The notes beneath the pieces were generated by a model that worked only from the letters and a program-made list of their open reading frames with translations, ran no database searches and was not told the DNA's origin. Below, piece by piece: positions 21,759 to 33,800 of a stretch of DNA of 64,000 nt. The stretch's first letter is position 1; every line of letters starts with the position of its first letter. Location of the stretch: assembly GCA_023897205.1 (NCBI GenBank), contig JAHWDD010000006.1, positions 3,224,001 to 3,288,000 of the forward strand, read 5' to 3'. The position numbers and the translations under genes were made by a program. The DNA comes from Exophiala sp. HKRS030. Its lineage: Eukaryota > Ascomycota > Eurotiomycetes > Chaetothyriales > Herpotrichiellaceae.

Positions 21759-23555
21759 TCAATAGCGATTCCACTTCCATTCCCTCACCAACGCTGCTTG
21801 TGCTTCGAAAGCTCTTTCGTCATCATTATCTTCAAGGTGCCATGCTGCAGGTTTCACCTTGTCACGGTCGTCAATATGAGGAAAGTATGGCTGGTCTACC
21901 TTGCAGGTCGAATAGCCATCGGGGAGTATACCGTCGTAGAGATAATCCCGAAGTCTCTTGACCAAACAGCGCGACGGCTCGGCAAGGCTGGAGTGGCCAT
22001 AACCTTGGATTTCAATAACTTGACTGCCTTGAAACGCAAGGTTTGCTGACTTGGCAGAAACTAATGGCGTGACAGGGTCGTAAGTTGTGCTGAGGATGAG
22101 CAAAGGGTGCAATGTCTGAATACTCGATCCATTGATCCCATGGTCCTTGAATGTGAAGTTGTGGGATCTGGTCAAGGGCCATTGTTGCTTTGGGTAGTAT
22201 AACCTACTGTGCGCATGGGCGAAACGACTCTCATTCCACAGTGGCTGTAGCGCCTGGATCATTTCATTGCGTCCCTGTTTCCAGTAAGTTGGGCCAGACA
22301 AACCATCATTACTCATTACAAAGTCAAATGCGGCCATATCTGAGTCCTCTGAGAGGCCATATGCACCTAGAAACGCTGTTCCGTTACCCAAGATCAGTTG
22401 GGATAAGCGATCAGCGAAGCCTGGCCATGAACTTGGGCGGTATAGGGCTTCAAACACAGCTGTGTCGAGCACTGTCTCGGCTGTTATCAGGCCGTAATTT
22501 GTATTGTTGATGTACACGTTCATAGGTTGATCTTGAAGTGCCTCAATCAAATCCCAGAACCTATTGCTGAGGTCCTGCGGATTCGATTCTACCGCGGCGA
22601 GGGTACAATTCTTGGGTCCGCTCTTGATACACTCGTAGAGGAATTCATCAAATATTCTTTCATTGTCGACGAGTGAGTCAGAAAACAAGGATTGATCGTA
22701 CCATTGAAAGGCATTGATGACACCATCAATAATGATTCGTCGACTGCGCTCTGGAAACATTGCGGCATACGTTTGGCCTAGGAGCGTTCCATAGCTCACA
22801 CCATAGTATAACATCTCATCCTGCCCGACCGCATCCAAAATGCTGTTCATATCGGCCGCTGTTTGAGGAGTATTGATGTATCTGCCATGCTCGCCTGTCG
22901 TCTCCTCACAGGCTCTAACATAATTAGCCGTCCAAGCAACGATCTCTGCCATGTCTTCCTCCTTGCGCCCTTGGTGTACCAAGGAGTGTGCTTGGCGAAG
23001 CGTCCTTCCTTGGTCGCCTTCTGGAAAGCAGGAAGCAGCAGGGCGAGAACCATTTATGCCTCGCGGATCGAAAGAGAGCAGATGAAAACCCTCGCCTATC
23101 AACGCATGTAGCTTGTCGCCTATACCATATATCGCCCCTACCCCTGAACCCCCGGGTCCTCCTGGGTTGAAAACAACGTTCCGAGTTGCATTCCGCCCAC
23201 GGATTCTGATGAGTGGAAGGGAGAAAGTGTCGTTCCCAGAATTGGTGGCGTTGAATTGATCCATTGGCACCTTCAGCGTGCTGCACTCCAAGGGACGGTT
23301 GCTCAAGTTCCCACATGCATACCAGGAGATGCTTTCGCCAGGGTAAATGAAGGTTTGATTTTCATTATCGGAGCATTGATGATGTGGTTTGATCTCGAAT
23401 TTCAAAGCCGGCAAGACGTTGTAGGATAGAGCGAGAAAGATTGCAAGACTTAGCATCAGGATCTTTGAATGGTGATGTGCCACGATTCCTGATCTCCTCC
23501 GCATACCCTTCGAACCAAATTCCTTTTCATCTGGAAGTCTAGAGACCAGCTCCAT
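21759..23555 (-). CDS. Serine peptidase/hydrolase of the S33, tripeptidyl-aminopeptidase-like type, membrane-anchored
   Basis: A single exon of 598 residues. A hydrophobic segment at about residues 30-48 (ILMLSLAIFLALSYNVLPAL), preceded by basic residues, predicts a signal anchor. The alpha/beta-hydrolase core shows FNPGGPGGSG (oxyanion region), LLSFDPRGINGS, the nucleophile elbow GVSYGT near residue 253, and ERSRRIIIDGVI. The C-terminal TAP-like part gives the acid in STTYDPVTP and the histidine in GYGHSSLAEPSRC. Many N-x-S/T sites fit passage through the secretory pathway. Bacterial relatives release N-terminal tripeptides; substrates of the fungal ones are largely unknown. No other gene appears to be co-transcribed with it. 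Confidence 0.88.
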   Translation of the reverse strand: MELVSRLPDEKEFGSKGMRRRSGIVAHHHSKILMLSLAIFLALSYNVLPALKFEIKPHHQCSDNENQTFIYPGESISWYACGNLSNRPLECSTLKVPMDQFNATNSGNDTFSLPLIRIRGRNATRNVVFNPGGPGGSGVGAIYGIGDKLHALIGEGFHLLSFDPRGINGSRPAASCFPEGDQGRTLRQAHSLVHQGRKEEDMAEIVAWTANYVRACEETTGEHGRYINTPQTAADMNSILDAVGQDEMLYYGVSYGTLLGQTYAAMFPERSRRIIIDGVINAFQWYDQSLFSDSLVDNERIFDEFLYECIKSGPKNCTLAAVESNPQDLSNRFWDLIEALQDQPMNVYINNTNYGLITAETVLDTAVFEALYRPSSWPGFADRLSQLILGNGTAFLGAYGLSEDSDMAAFDFVMSNDGLSGPTYWKQGRNEMIQALQPLWNESRFAHAHSRLYYPKQQWPLTRSHNFTFKDHGINGSSIQTLHPLLILSTTYDPVTPLVSAKSANLAFQGSQVIEIQGYGHSSLAEPSRCLVKRLRDYLYDGILPDGYSTCKVDQPYFPHIDDRDKVKPAAWHLEDNDDERAFEAQAALVREWKWNRY

Positions 23556-24464
23556 CTCCCTGGCGAATTCTAGAAATTTAGCAAACTAGCCCTGATATCA
23601 AGAGAATGGAAAGAAGAGTCTTCATGGGATCATGGCTGGTTGAACGCTGCCTAAGTATCACTCCGAATTCAGTACAGCTACCTCTCAAGTGGTCTACTTC
23701 TTTCGAAACGAAATGTCCCGCCTTAAACTAGCTTTTCTAAACGCGGCGAACAGAACCGCCGACGGCAAATCCACCACCGATATAGTAGACAACAAGTGTA
23801 TGTTACTTTGAGGTTACTGATTTTCGAGACCGACTTACAGGTATTCATCACTGTTGATTTGATAGTTACGACCACTTCCCACCAAAGTAATAAAGAAGTT
23901 TTCCACCACGGCTTGGTCTCATGGATTTACCATAGAGACCTAATACCTGACTATTCAGAAAGAATCCAGTTTTTCACCACCGTACCCTAGGTGTATTACT
24001 TCACATATTGTTGTCGTAAGGAACTCTAGTCAGTGACCCTCATCGGGATTCTGGAGCCGGCTACTTTATCACTTAGTCAACCACCAGGCTTGACACTGCG
24101 AGTAATTCCATTGTCGATGCTATCCGAATCTGGTCCTGGTACACTTGTCGTTAAAGGTTGATTTTAGGCACTTTGGAAATTCTGATCATCTAGTGCCTTA
24201 GCCATGATCGGTTCACGTATAGATGCCATCTGAGGAATCACTCAACCTTGAATCAACCTTGGTAAACCGGAGACCAGTCAGTGGCAATCAAATCAGCTTC
24301 ATGCCTCACGGCGAAAGTTGAATGCAAGGATCAAAGGGTCGATTGATGTCTCTTCTCTCCTTATATCCTTTATGCTACATACTCAGCAGTTCGCCTCACT
24401 TACACAGCTTGTTTCAAAGGAAGCATCTTGACACATAATCTCTCATACGCCGTCTTATCAGACT
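23556..24464. other. Intergenic, nothing supported
   Basis: This stretch contains the upstream region of the peptidase gene and the 3' side of the small ABM-like gene. Short open frames show no motif. Confidence 0.4.
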
Positions 24465-24988
24465 CTACCGCCGAAACGAATGACAATATCTCGCTTTGGT
24501 AATAAGCGGCTGCCCGACCAACAACTGCTCCTCCATCATAACCTTGAAGAACTCCTTATAGTTGTCCGAGCTCTCGTGTTTCTCCATCGCTGCCTGCGAG
24601 GCATATCTAGATAATCCCCCTCCCATGTCAATGACTTTGTTCTCTCTAAGAAAAAGGCGGCAAATTGCCAACCGCAGGGGAAATAGGGAAATTTACAACG
24701 GCGACAATGACCTACCTTTCAACCATGGCAAACTTGACACCACCATCCTCACTCGTCTCCTCATACAGCGAGAACTCGAGTGTGTCAGGCTCGTTTGCTT
24801 CAATCCATTTGATTGCTTCGATGATGGCTTCTCTCAACTACTCAGTCCCACGAGAGTCAGCAGCGAAATTCAAGAATGATAGTCCTGCTTGGGGTGGTGC
24901 GTGAGTTCCTTCTACGCACCCGGTCTGTTTTGCCTGGCGCGGGATGGATGACGGCTAGGATAGCCACTTCTTTCTCTTGCGGAGACAT
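24465..24988 (-). CDS. Small antibiotic-biosynthesis-monooxygenase (ABM)-like protein, three exons
   Basis: No long single frame marks this gene; it becomes visible only after splicing. Exons are 24988-24920, 24837-24716 and 24606-24465, giving 110 residues. Exon 1 encodes EVAILAVIHPAPGKTDR. Exon 2 continues LREAIIEAIKWIEANEPDTLEFSLYEE and ends at GGVKFAMVE. Exon 3 gives RYASQAAMEKHESSDNYKEFF. This is the layout of a ferredoxin-like ABM/quinol-monooxygenase fold, usually about 100 residues and dimeric. An alternative 3' splice site at 24645 would add 13 residues in frame, but it interrupts the conserved VERY-x-SQAA region, so I prefer 24606. Both introns have good GT...AG ends. An upstream ATG at 25045 is also in frame. 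The substrate is unknown. Confidence 0.72.
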
Positions 24989-25621
24989 GTTTGTGCTTGG
25001 TGTGCCTGGTGTGCTCGGTATGGTGGGTTCGTAACGCTGAAACAATCCTCAACCTCTGCGAATGCAGCCACTTGGTGAGTAACAAGATATGGTGTGTTCT
25101 TCCAGATGTTTCACGCCATCAGCCTCGACCCTTCAAGTCCATTCTTCCGTTGTCATTGATTCAAGAACTCTCTTGGGGTTCAGCGTCATAGTGCACGTCG
25201 GGAGGTGTATAGACTTTACGGCTGAAAAGTCACAGTTCTCGTTCGTGCATTTCGAGCCGGGGATTAAGTTTTTTAATCACGGCTTACAGGCTACATGCAG
25301 ATGCCAAGTACCTCCCGGGGTTGAAGGTGCCAATGATCGAGGATAGTTTTACTTGGATATGTAGATCGTGCCGCTCTGACAAGACGGGCCTGAGGAGTTG
25401 TTGTCGTTGAAAACAATATGTGTTTATTGCAATATTAAGCTACCGTGCACTTGGTGGTTGAATTCATAGGGTATGTGACCCCATGCAATTGTACATCCCG
25501 CATATGGAACTAAGATTACACTCATTCATACAACTTGAACCGCACTTCGATAGGACAAGTCTTAAGCATTTGGGTATATTTCCACTCTCGGATTACAGAA
25601 CAGGTCGAATTTATGACTCTA
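24989..25621. other. Intergenic between ABM-like gene and GEM1
   Basis: No gene is supported. The stretch holds the promoter of the ABM-like gene and the 3' region of GEM1. Confidence 0.4.
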
Positions 25622-27529
25622 TTATGGCGTAGTTGATCCGGCTCGTCTCCAGATCACGACTGCCGCTGCTCCAGCACATACTACCACGCCTAAAACCAAG
25701 CCATACCTCATCAGTTGACCGTTGTCATCTTCTTCCAGTGGTCGAGGATATCCTGTCATTGGTTCAAGTCCAACAAGAGAGATCGCCACAAACAACTCTT
25801 GAATTGAGGGCCATGCAACACTTGTAGAAATTGGTGGCCCTTGTGGCATTCGCTGAAGTTGAGTAACATATTCATCTGGTTGATATTCTGACCGTTGTGT
25901 GGTGCGATCTAGATCTGCTTTCAATGCAACATAGAGAGAGGGCAATTCTTCCAGATGAGGGTATGTCTTCCGGATATCAAGAATATAGGCAAACGAGTCT
26001 GGATCCGAGGAGTCGTAGGTATAGACCATTACATCGCATTGGTCAAGTAGCTTGTTCTTATTTTCAAGAACAGCCGCTTCGGATTCTCCAAGTTCTTTCA
26101 GTATCAGGTAGCATTGTTTACCACCGGGAAGCTCAACTGTATTCACAGCCACTCGTGGTTGAATCGTTGGAAGGTATAGATGGTTGAATGATCGAGCTAG
26201 AAACGTATCGAGGAGTGCCGACTTTCCTGACTGAGAAGCACCGAGGACATGAGCCATGATGACATTTCGACCAACTTTCCCAGGCTTCCTTCTCCGCTTT
26301 CGAGCTTTGGTCAATTTTAATGCGGCGGTGGTGCTCGCATTGGAACGATCTGACGATTCAAATCCCAGATATGCCAGATATTCTAGAGTAGTTTTCGGAG
26401 ATGTGAATGTAGTCATCGACCATTGAGCCAGCCATCCTTGCAAAGTGATGTGCCCAGCATCATTGCGAACAGTGCATGCAGGGAAATTATTGTCTACCCA
26501 TATTTGAGGTATCCCCGGTGTGGGAGCAAAGAGAGAGGCAAGTTCTTCGTCTCGTAATCCTCCATCATTGTCCCGATCAGAAGTAAGGAAGAGGTCGACA
26601 AAGAATCGATACCCAGCAGGAGATAATTCTGCTGAAGAGAATTCTGGAACATCAAACTTTGGATGTAAAAAGGACTCCTGTAGTGAAAGGCTGTCGGTGT
26701 ATTGAAACGTCCTTAAGATGACCCATATTGTTTCATGACGACCCTTTTCAGCATAAAGCTTGTTCAATAGGAGAAAGGCTTGTGAATTAATTCCACGATC
26801 GGATACTGACCCGGGCAAATGATGATTGATGGTGTGTTTAATATGCTGAAGATCTTCCTCATTTAAACCTTTGTCGAAGCATTTGACTTGAAAATCTTGC
26901 ATCTCCTTATCATTTAGAAAGCCATCTTTGTCTTTGTCGCACAGATAGAATATTCGTTGAAGAGCAGCAACAGCAGCAGGTTTGAGGGTGGATTCTTTGG
27001 CATCGAAGAGAGGGGCAATTGGATGGGTGACAGCTTTTTGGCAAAGAAAGAATGCTTCATTCACGTTGAAATGCTCACGAGCACTTGTTCTTATACACGA
27101 GTCAATCTCTTTAAACTCAGCCATGACAGGCAACATCTCTTCCTCGACCACCTGCGCTGGGGTGGATGTGGTCACCAAATCGGATTTATTGGCGCACAGA
27201 ATGACAGGTAAATTGACACCCAAGGAACGGAAATGTGGTAACCAAAACAGAGCGATTCTTTCATAGCTATAATGATCGGAATAGACGAGAAGGATAACAT
27301 TTGACCGACGGAGCTCTGCTGCCAGGTGTGCACGATCTTGTGGATGGGCGGATGTGTCGAGAATGGTAGTAGTGACATTTTCAGGTGTTCCTAGAGTAGG
27401 AGGAATAGTGATTTGAGGTAAAACGGCTTGGATTTTGTTGCTAACGAATGTGTCCTTTACAAGAGAGGTGATAAGACTCGACTTACCAACACCCTCGTCA
27501 CCGCAGACACATATTCTTACAGCTGCCAT
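25622..27529 (-). CDS. gem1: Mitochondrial Rho GTPase Gem1 (Miro)
   Basis: A single exon of 635 residues, the usual family length. Domain order is diagnostic: N-terminal GTPase with P-loop GDEGVGKSS (about 9-17), LDTSAHPQD and NKSDL; a first EF-hand with [12 protein letters not shown] near residue 200; a second with [12 protein letters not shown] near 318; then a second GTPase with [11 protein letters not shown] near 430. The C-terminal hydrophobic tail [21 protein letters not shown] anchors the protein in the outer mitochondrial membrane, leaving both GTPases in the cytosol. In yeast Gem1 regulates the ER-mitochondria encounter structure and mitochondrial shape and inheritance. Both EF-hands have the expected acidic ligands; the second GTPase lacks a clear NKxD (ALKADLD instead), as is common in this family. 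Confidence 0.95.
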   Translation of the reverse strand: MAAVRICVCGDEGVGKSSLITSLVKDTFVSNKIQAVLPQITIPPTLGTPENVTTTILDTSAHPQDRAHLAAELRRSNVILLVYSDHYSYERIALFWLPHFRSLGVNLPVILCANKSDLVTTSTPAQVVEEEMLPVMAEFKEIDSCIRTSAREHFNVNEAFFLCQKAVTHPIAPLFDAKESTLKPAAVAALQRIFYLCDKDKDGFLNDKEMQDFQVKCFDKGLNEEDLQHIKHTINHHLPGSVSDRGINSQAFLLLNKLYAEKGRHETIWVILRTFQYTDSLSLQESFLHPKFDVPEFSSAELSPAGYRFFVDLFLTSDRDNDGGLRDEELASLFAPTPGIPQIWVDNNFPACTVRNDAGHITLQGWLAQWSMTTFTSPKTTLEYLAYLGFESSDRSNASTTAALKLTKARKRRRKPGKVGRNVIMAHVLGASQSGKSALLDTFLARSFNHLYLPTIQPRVAVNTVELPGGKQCYLILKELGESEAAVLENKNKLLDQCDVMVYTYDSSDPDSFAYILDIRKTYPHLEELPSLYVALKADLDRTTQRSEYQPDEYVTQLQRMPQGPPISTSVAWPSIQELFVAISLVGLEPMTGYPRPLEEDDNGQLMRYGLVLGVVVCAGAAAVVIWRRAGSTTP

Positions 27530-28733
27530 TGCGTTGATCGGGATGGATGCAAATCCTTTACAACACCAATCACCAACAAGGCAGGTGATAGTTCATTGTC
27601 GAGAAGTGGCATCCGATGGATGTATGGAGACTGAAAGATGTGCAGTCGTGTGTAATTGTCCCTTGAAACCGGTGCAGCCTTGTGGTGGACTGAGTTTCGA
27701 GGTTCGCAGCTCAGCCTTGTTAGGAGAAGCTAGTCTCTTACGGGAAAAGTACAGCCTTGTTATAAAACAGGCGATATTCCACGTTTTGATACTCCATCCG
27801 TGTCCATCCAGTGTGGGGTTGTTCAAGCGGATTATACTCCGTAGTGTATCAGGAGGACGTTGGAATCTGGGGTGATATGCTTCTTTTTGGTGTCGACCCT
27901 AATATTTAGGCGAGACACTCTTCTTAACGGCACTTTACTTTATTGCATGCACCTTCAGAGGACGCTTTCATGTAACCAGAGGCCAATGCAGCCTTTGGCG
28001 GGACAATCGCAAAAGGAAACACGATAAGGTGATACAAATTCTAGCAGAGTCATGCAGAGTTTCCTTCCAAGTCCTGACTAGTGGTCATGTGCTGCGCCTC
28101 AGGCCTACGACATCTTGTACGAATTTGAGTTGCCCAGATGCGTGGAAGTGCCTGGAAGTGCATGAATCCGTGGCGAGGTGCGATGATTTGGTAACCGCCA
28201 AGACCTCAATGACGGAGGGGAAGGCGTTACCTGGGATCGTCTAGTGGTCCTTCGAGAACCTCTCCTGCACCTTCCTTGTCAGTGGCTTGCCCTACCGTGC
28301 CTGCCTTCCCGGCCTTTGAAGTCTGCCTGCGAAATTGAACTTTAGAGGGAAAGCGCAGCTGAACTCGTACGTATCCCGAGTTGGCAATTGAGGGCCCAAT
28401 TCATCTACTGTACCTCACACCTCCGATAATTCTTATTCATTCTGGCCACAACTCGGGTGCGCTTTTGGGCCTCAGTGATTATATGTTAACCCTCTGAGAT
28501 TCACTAATTCATTCTTCGGAAATCTGTTCACCTTCCTACCTGCAGCCTCGGCCGGTATTTTTCCGTCAATCCCCCACTTGCGTCATTTGAATCATCACCA
28601 CACTTCCTTTCCGCAGTTTACGATTCCGAGTCACATTCAGGTGTGGGACGTTTCCCTCAGGTTCGATCGGATCAAGTAAGAGAGATCCTCGTACATAAGA
28701 GTAGGAAAGTGAAGTCAAGGGCTATCGAAAAAA
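27530..28733. promoter_or_regulatory. Divergent intergenic region between GEM1 and the Ysc84-like gene
   Basis: About 1.2 kb separates two genes transcribed away from each other, so both promoters should lie here. Open frames in it (for example near 27435-27875) have no recognisable content. No specific regulatory site is claimed. Confidence 0.45.
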
Positions 28734-30051
28734 ATGCCTTTCGGAATCAATAACCCGTTGCCTTCCTCCATGAGGAGTACGTCCTCTCCTCCTATTGTCC
28801 GCAGGTTTGGCTGACCATATCAGGCGAATGCAAAAAGGCTGGCAAGATATTAGCATCATTTGTTGATCCAAGACAAAGCTTTGGACCAGATAAAGTGATC
28901 CCACCTCAAATTCTCGCCAATGCCAAGGTTCGTTCACAGATATCCTATCCAAATCACTTGACTGGTCTGATTTCGAGCAGGGCTTGGCTGTTCTTACCGT
29001 ATTCAAGGCTGGCTTTCTTGGTTCAGGTCGTCTAGGATCCGGTATCGTCGTCGCTCGCCTATCGGACGGTTCGTGGTCAGCGCCTTCTGCTATCGCAACT
29101 GCTGGTGGTGGTTTTGGAGGTCAGATCGGGTTTGAACTGACTGATTTCGTTTTCATCCTCAACGATGCCGCTGCCGTTCGTACATTCTCACAAGCTGCTT
29201 CCGTTACGTTGGGCGGCAACGTCAGTATAGCTGCCGGACCTGTGGGTCGAAATGCCGAAGCAGCCGGTGCTGCAAGTTTGAAAGGCGTCGCAGGCATTTT
29301 CTCCTACAGCAAAACAAAAGGTCTATTCGCTGGTGTCAGTTTGGAAGGTAGTATATTGATTGAAAGAAGAGATGCCAATGAAAAACTCTACAGTGGTCGT
29401 GTTACAGCACGACAACTGTTAGAAGGTGCTGTACGGCCTCCGCCTGCTGCAGAACCATTGATGAGAGTCCTCAATACAAGAGTCTTTTCTGGAGCAGCAG
29501 CAAATGATGGAATGTACAACGATATACCTGTGTATGACGATCAGCATGATGATGTCGTTTGGGAAGGAAGAAGAGGTGAAGCATATGGTGCTAATACTCG
29601 CAACCATCGATCGTCAACCATTAATTCGAGGGATGATGAATATGAATATCGGGACAATCCTCGGCGAGCCAATACTTGGGCTGATGATGTTTATGATCGA
29701 GCTCCAATCGGCGGACGAGCAAATCCTAACGAGACCTTTGACAGCTTTAGCAACAGGAGTCGATCGAGTACTCTTCAGAATAATTTCACTGGCGCGTCGG
29801 AAAAACCCAACAGACCCACAGCACCAAAACCAATTTTCAGACAAAAGACGGGTTTGGCCGATGTGAGACCAGATCAAGCTGTTGCTCTCTTCACTTTCGA
29901 TGCTGATCAAGAGGGTGATTTGGGCTTCAAGAAAGGAGATGTCATTACGATCACCAAAAGAACAGAGAACAAATCAGATTGGTGGACAGGACGAACAGAA
30001 GACGGGAGAACTGGTATATTCCCTTCTAATTATGTTGAAACGGCCACATGA
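28734..30051 (+). CDS. ysc84: Ysc84-like actin-associated protein (SYLF lipid-binding + SH3)
   Basis: Three exons (28734-28776, 28824-28927, 28981-30051) give 405 residues. The first two are short and their junctions rebuild the family start: MPFGINNPLPSSMRSECKKAGKILASFVDP, with VIPPQILANAK joined to GLAVLTVFKAGFLGSGRLGSG. The SYLF domain covers about 20-240, including GGGFGGQIGFELTDFVFILN and GNVSIAAGPVGRNAEA. A disordered, Asp/Arg/Asn-rich linker follows. The C-terminal SH3 domain (about 345-402) shows AVALFTFDADQEGDLGFKKGD, WWTGR and GIFPSNYVE. Yeast Ysc84 and Lsb3 bind actin and the WASP homologue Las17 at endocytic patches. Note that fimbrin, another endocytic-patch protein, lies two genes away. 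Confidence 0.93.
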
Positions 30052-30817
30052 GGTTCGAGTTGTTGACAGGATTGATGATCAAGATTTCAATCTGCAATGT
30101 CAATCTTCGGCGGGTTATGCAGAAAATAAGTCTTTCGCTTTTTGTCTTGTTGGTCGGTTGATCTTTTTTTCATAGTCTCTTCATTTAGCGAAGGAGTATA
30201 TCGCTGTTATGGTAAAGACAATGGAATTATTTGAACTGGCTGCAGATTCTACTTTGAGCTTTCTCTCTTGTGTGTGACTGTGATTTGAGTTCTGGTATTT
30301 GGGTCGATCGTCCAACAGTTGTTCAAAAGTCGGGATTGAGTCTTATCCCTAGCGAGACGCAAATAGAAATCTGCATAGACTCGAGAGCTAAAGTACAAGA
30401 GCCGGTTGAAATCTAAGAGTACAAGACCCTACGACATTACTGATCATGCAGACATGTACTCACGTAAAAGACTAGATGATTTCTGTGGAGGCTACCGTAC
30501 ACTACACACTAAATGGTTTAGATCTAAAGCTTGCCCCGAGTATGTGACTCAACTCCAATCCTGAATGTTATATCTTTTTTGAAACAACCATGTCAGATCT
30601 CGTACCTTCTATCACCTCTATCCTCAAAACTCCTCTTCATCCATAATGGATACCTGGATCCAAACCCCAATTCCAAGAAAGACAAAGTGAACCAATCACC
30701 GCATGCCCATCCCACTCTCCACGTTCATACTCAACGACTACCGTCACCCTGACCGTCCGCTCAACCACGCCACCTAGCTATGCAGGGATTCAAAAAGGCA
30801 CGTAGGAACGACAAAGC
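30052..30817. other. Convergent intergenic region
   Basis: Holds the 3' ends of the Ysc84-like gene and the DDHD gene. No gene is supported. Confidence 0.45.
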
Positions 30818-33800
30818 TCACTTCCCAGATGCACCGGCCCATTCCTCTCTCCCGGCTCTCCTCCCTCGAGTCTTTAGCATCTGCCCCATCATGAAATGAT
30901 TGACATCCTCATCGGCCCAATAGCTCAAGTGGCTCGCAATGCTGGCTAGCAGGGATACGTCGAACATGCCTTCTTGGATGTGATAGTCAACGCGGCCGTT
31001 GGAGTTGAGCGCGCGTACTTTGGCTTCTTCGCGTTTCAGCCGGCGTGCGCGTTCCATCGAGATGGCGTATTCGCTTGTTGGTGTTTCGGGGGCGTTGCTG
31101 GTCTGGGTTGTAGTAGGATTAGTGTTGGTGGTGGTTGAATTGGTGGGATTGGGTGTGCTGGAGGTACTCGTGTCGATGGCAGGGTGGAGAGTGCTCGCTG
31201 AGTCGGCGGTTGTGGATGTCGTGTTGGTGGTTGTTGGTGGATTGCGAGCTGTATCGGTTGTCGGAGTGGGTGTTTTGGATCGTTTGCGTTTCTGAAAGCC
31301 GGAGTAGAGGGTTTCGATTTCTGAGTCAATCAGAGTAGGTGCTTGTTCGGTGGTTGGTGATGATCTGGCAGCGTCGGCGAGGGCTTCTTGTCTGGATTTG
31401 TCGGCGATTGGCATGGTGATTTGAGGCGCTGCTGGATTGTTAGGACCTGTGGCAGCTGCGGCGGACGACGCTTTGGCTTTGTCTTGAGGCAGAGCCTGTT
31501 CTTCTCCAGTGATACCTAGACTTCTGTTGATCAAGCTAGAGGCAACGCCGGATGTCAAATTGTACCATGATGACATCACTTGTTGGCCTACACGAGCGGA
31601 AATATTGGCGATACCTGGTGCAGCAAAGAGACCTTTCTTGGTGTAGGGGAGCGGCTGGGATTTTAGCTGCGCCATGGCGCTGGAGATCAGTGGCTCTATA
31701 CGATACGCAATGGGGTCGGTTGGGTGGAAGATGTTAAAGAGTTCGTTACATTTCGGTGACGATGTTGTGATAGGTATCAGATCCTTAGGGGCATTAGCTG
31801 CCGCAGGTTGTTTAGACGCTGCGATGTCGAAGGGGTCGTTATTCATTGGGTCAGGGTCGAATGGAGAGGTCGGAATTGTGGTGCCATAGGTGGAAGTCAA
31901 GGATGGCCTACCAGCGATGGTGCGTCCTTTCAACATCTGGAAAAGTGCAATGGGCGAACCCAAGGCGAAGAAATTCTCCACTTCGAAGTCGAGCTTGAGG
32001 TTTGCTTGGTCGACATTCACTTCTCGCGATGTTTTACTTGATACACGTCGAGGTCGACTCTTCACTGTCTCTTCCTGTCGACATAAGATGTCGAAGATAA
32101 CAGCACTGCCGAGAGAGTGGCCGCATAGACTGACTTTCCCACTGAAGCCGGTGCGTTCTTTGAATAGTTGATAGACTCGATTGCATTCTTGTTGGACAAT
32201 GGACGCAATGTGTTCTCTGTATGCACTCTGGTACAAGAGCACATCCATGGCGAGATCGGTGATGAGATTGCGTACAGCCGGGACTCCTTCCACCGTTATA
32301 TCCTGTAATGAAGGATAATCGTCGTCAAATTCTGCGTCTGCATCACCAAGGTCAAACTCTTTTCGATTCTGTTTCAAACTTTGCTTTGGGAAATCAAGAA
32401 GATGACGCCAGGCAATTGGGAGAACTTGAATTCGACAATTCTTCGGTTCACCAGATAGAGCTTGTAGATCAGGAGCAGACTCGTACACAGCTTTCATGGT
32501 TTTGCGAAGAGTGTTTACATCATGAACAAAATTGATGCTGTCGAGACGTAACCCCAGACGTTGGCCAATGCCGTGAGTGACGAGGACAAGATGATCGATT
32601 TGTCTGGCTTGGTCGTCACCGTCCTTTTCACGTGAGTCTTCCATTTCCTGTTGCTCCTGTTCTCTGGCTTCCTCTTCAGCAGAAACGTCAGAATCTTGGC
32701 TAGTTGGCATTCCAGCTAGAGACGAGAGCTGTCGTTCCAAGGCTGATCGACGAGGTTTTGCCTCTTGCTCAACCTCATTGTTTTTCTTGTCTTCGGAAGC
32801 TTTATTTTGTTCGTCGTTTTGGAAAACTTCTGACGGAATTCTGGCGGACTTCCGCTTGTCTCTCGTATCTGTACTTTTAGATTCGGTTGGCTTTGGATCT
32901 GCTAGTTTGGTGGCCGACTCCGACCAGCCACGCACTACCTTGGTACCTCCATATCCAACAAATCTACCATATGTGATGTTACTCATGCGAGAGTAGAAAT
33001 CGTCCGACGATAAATAGGCTGTGGTTGCGTCCTGATAGGTAACCGTAGTATTCATGTGAGCACCAAAGAGACGATATGTGTTTGTGCTAGGTGCCTGACT
33101 ATCATCCTGTGCAGGTGTAACTTTACTTTGGCCTTGGGTAAAGTTACTCTCCAAGGTCATAGACGTGGGCCTACTTCTCGGTTGAGAAGTCGAGCGAGGT
33201 GAAAGCAATCCAAGTCTCCTCCATGGGGTTGCTTTCAAATACCCTTCCTCAAGTTGATTTGCAAGATTTTCGTCTGTTGGTTTTAATGTTGATCCTTCCG
33301 AATAGAACCAGCTTCCTCGACGGACTTCGTACACAGGACCAAGCCAATATGCAGGTCCTAATTCACGCTTTTCGATGTGAACGTCAAATAAGTAGTCCTC
33401 GTTGACCGGGACTTTAGTACAGGTAAGTTCTCCCTTGTCATCCTTGATGGGTTTATCTGTGTCAAGCGACTGGAATGCCTTTTCGATAGCTTGAGAATCA
33501 GATGTTGAAAAACCGACGAATTTCTTCGGAGCAGCAGACACCTTTGTTGCATCATCCGCGGTGGACTCTGTTGCAAAGGGTTTCCTTTTGGCCACGTCGA
33601 CAGCGTAGTACCATTTTGTCTTGAGCGGAGGACAATCTTTTGGATATCTCTTCAAACTAGGAGATGGCCTCAGACTTATGGTATGATCCAACCCAGTAGA
33701 TTGCTTTAGCTGAGGTGGATCATCTTTGGGTGCCTGGACGGGAGACTTTGGGGGTGGAGTACTACTACGAGACCAGGGAGAGATTGAGTTTAGGAAGGTC

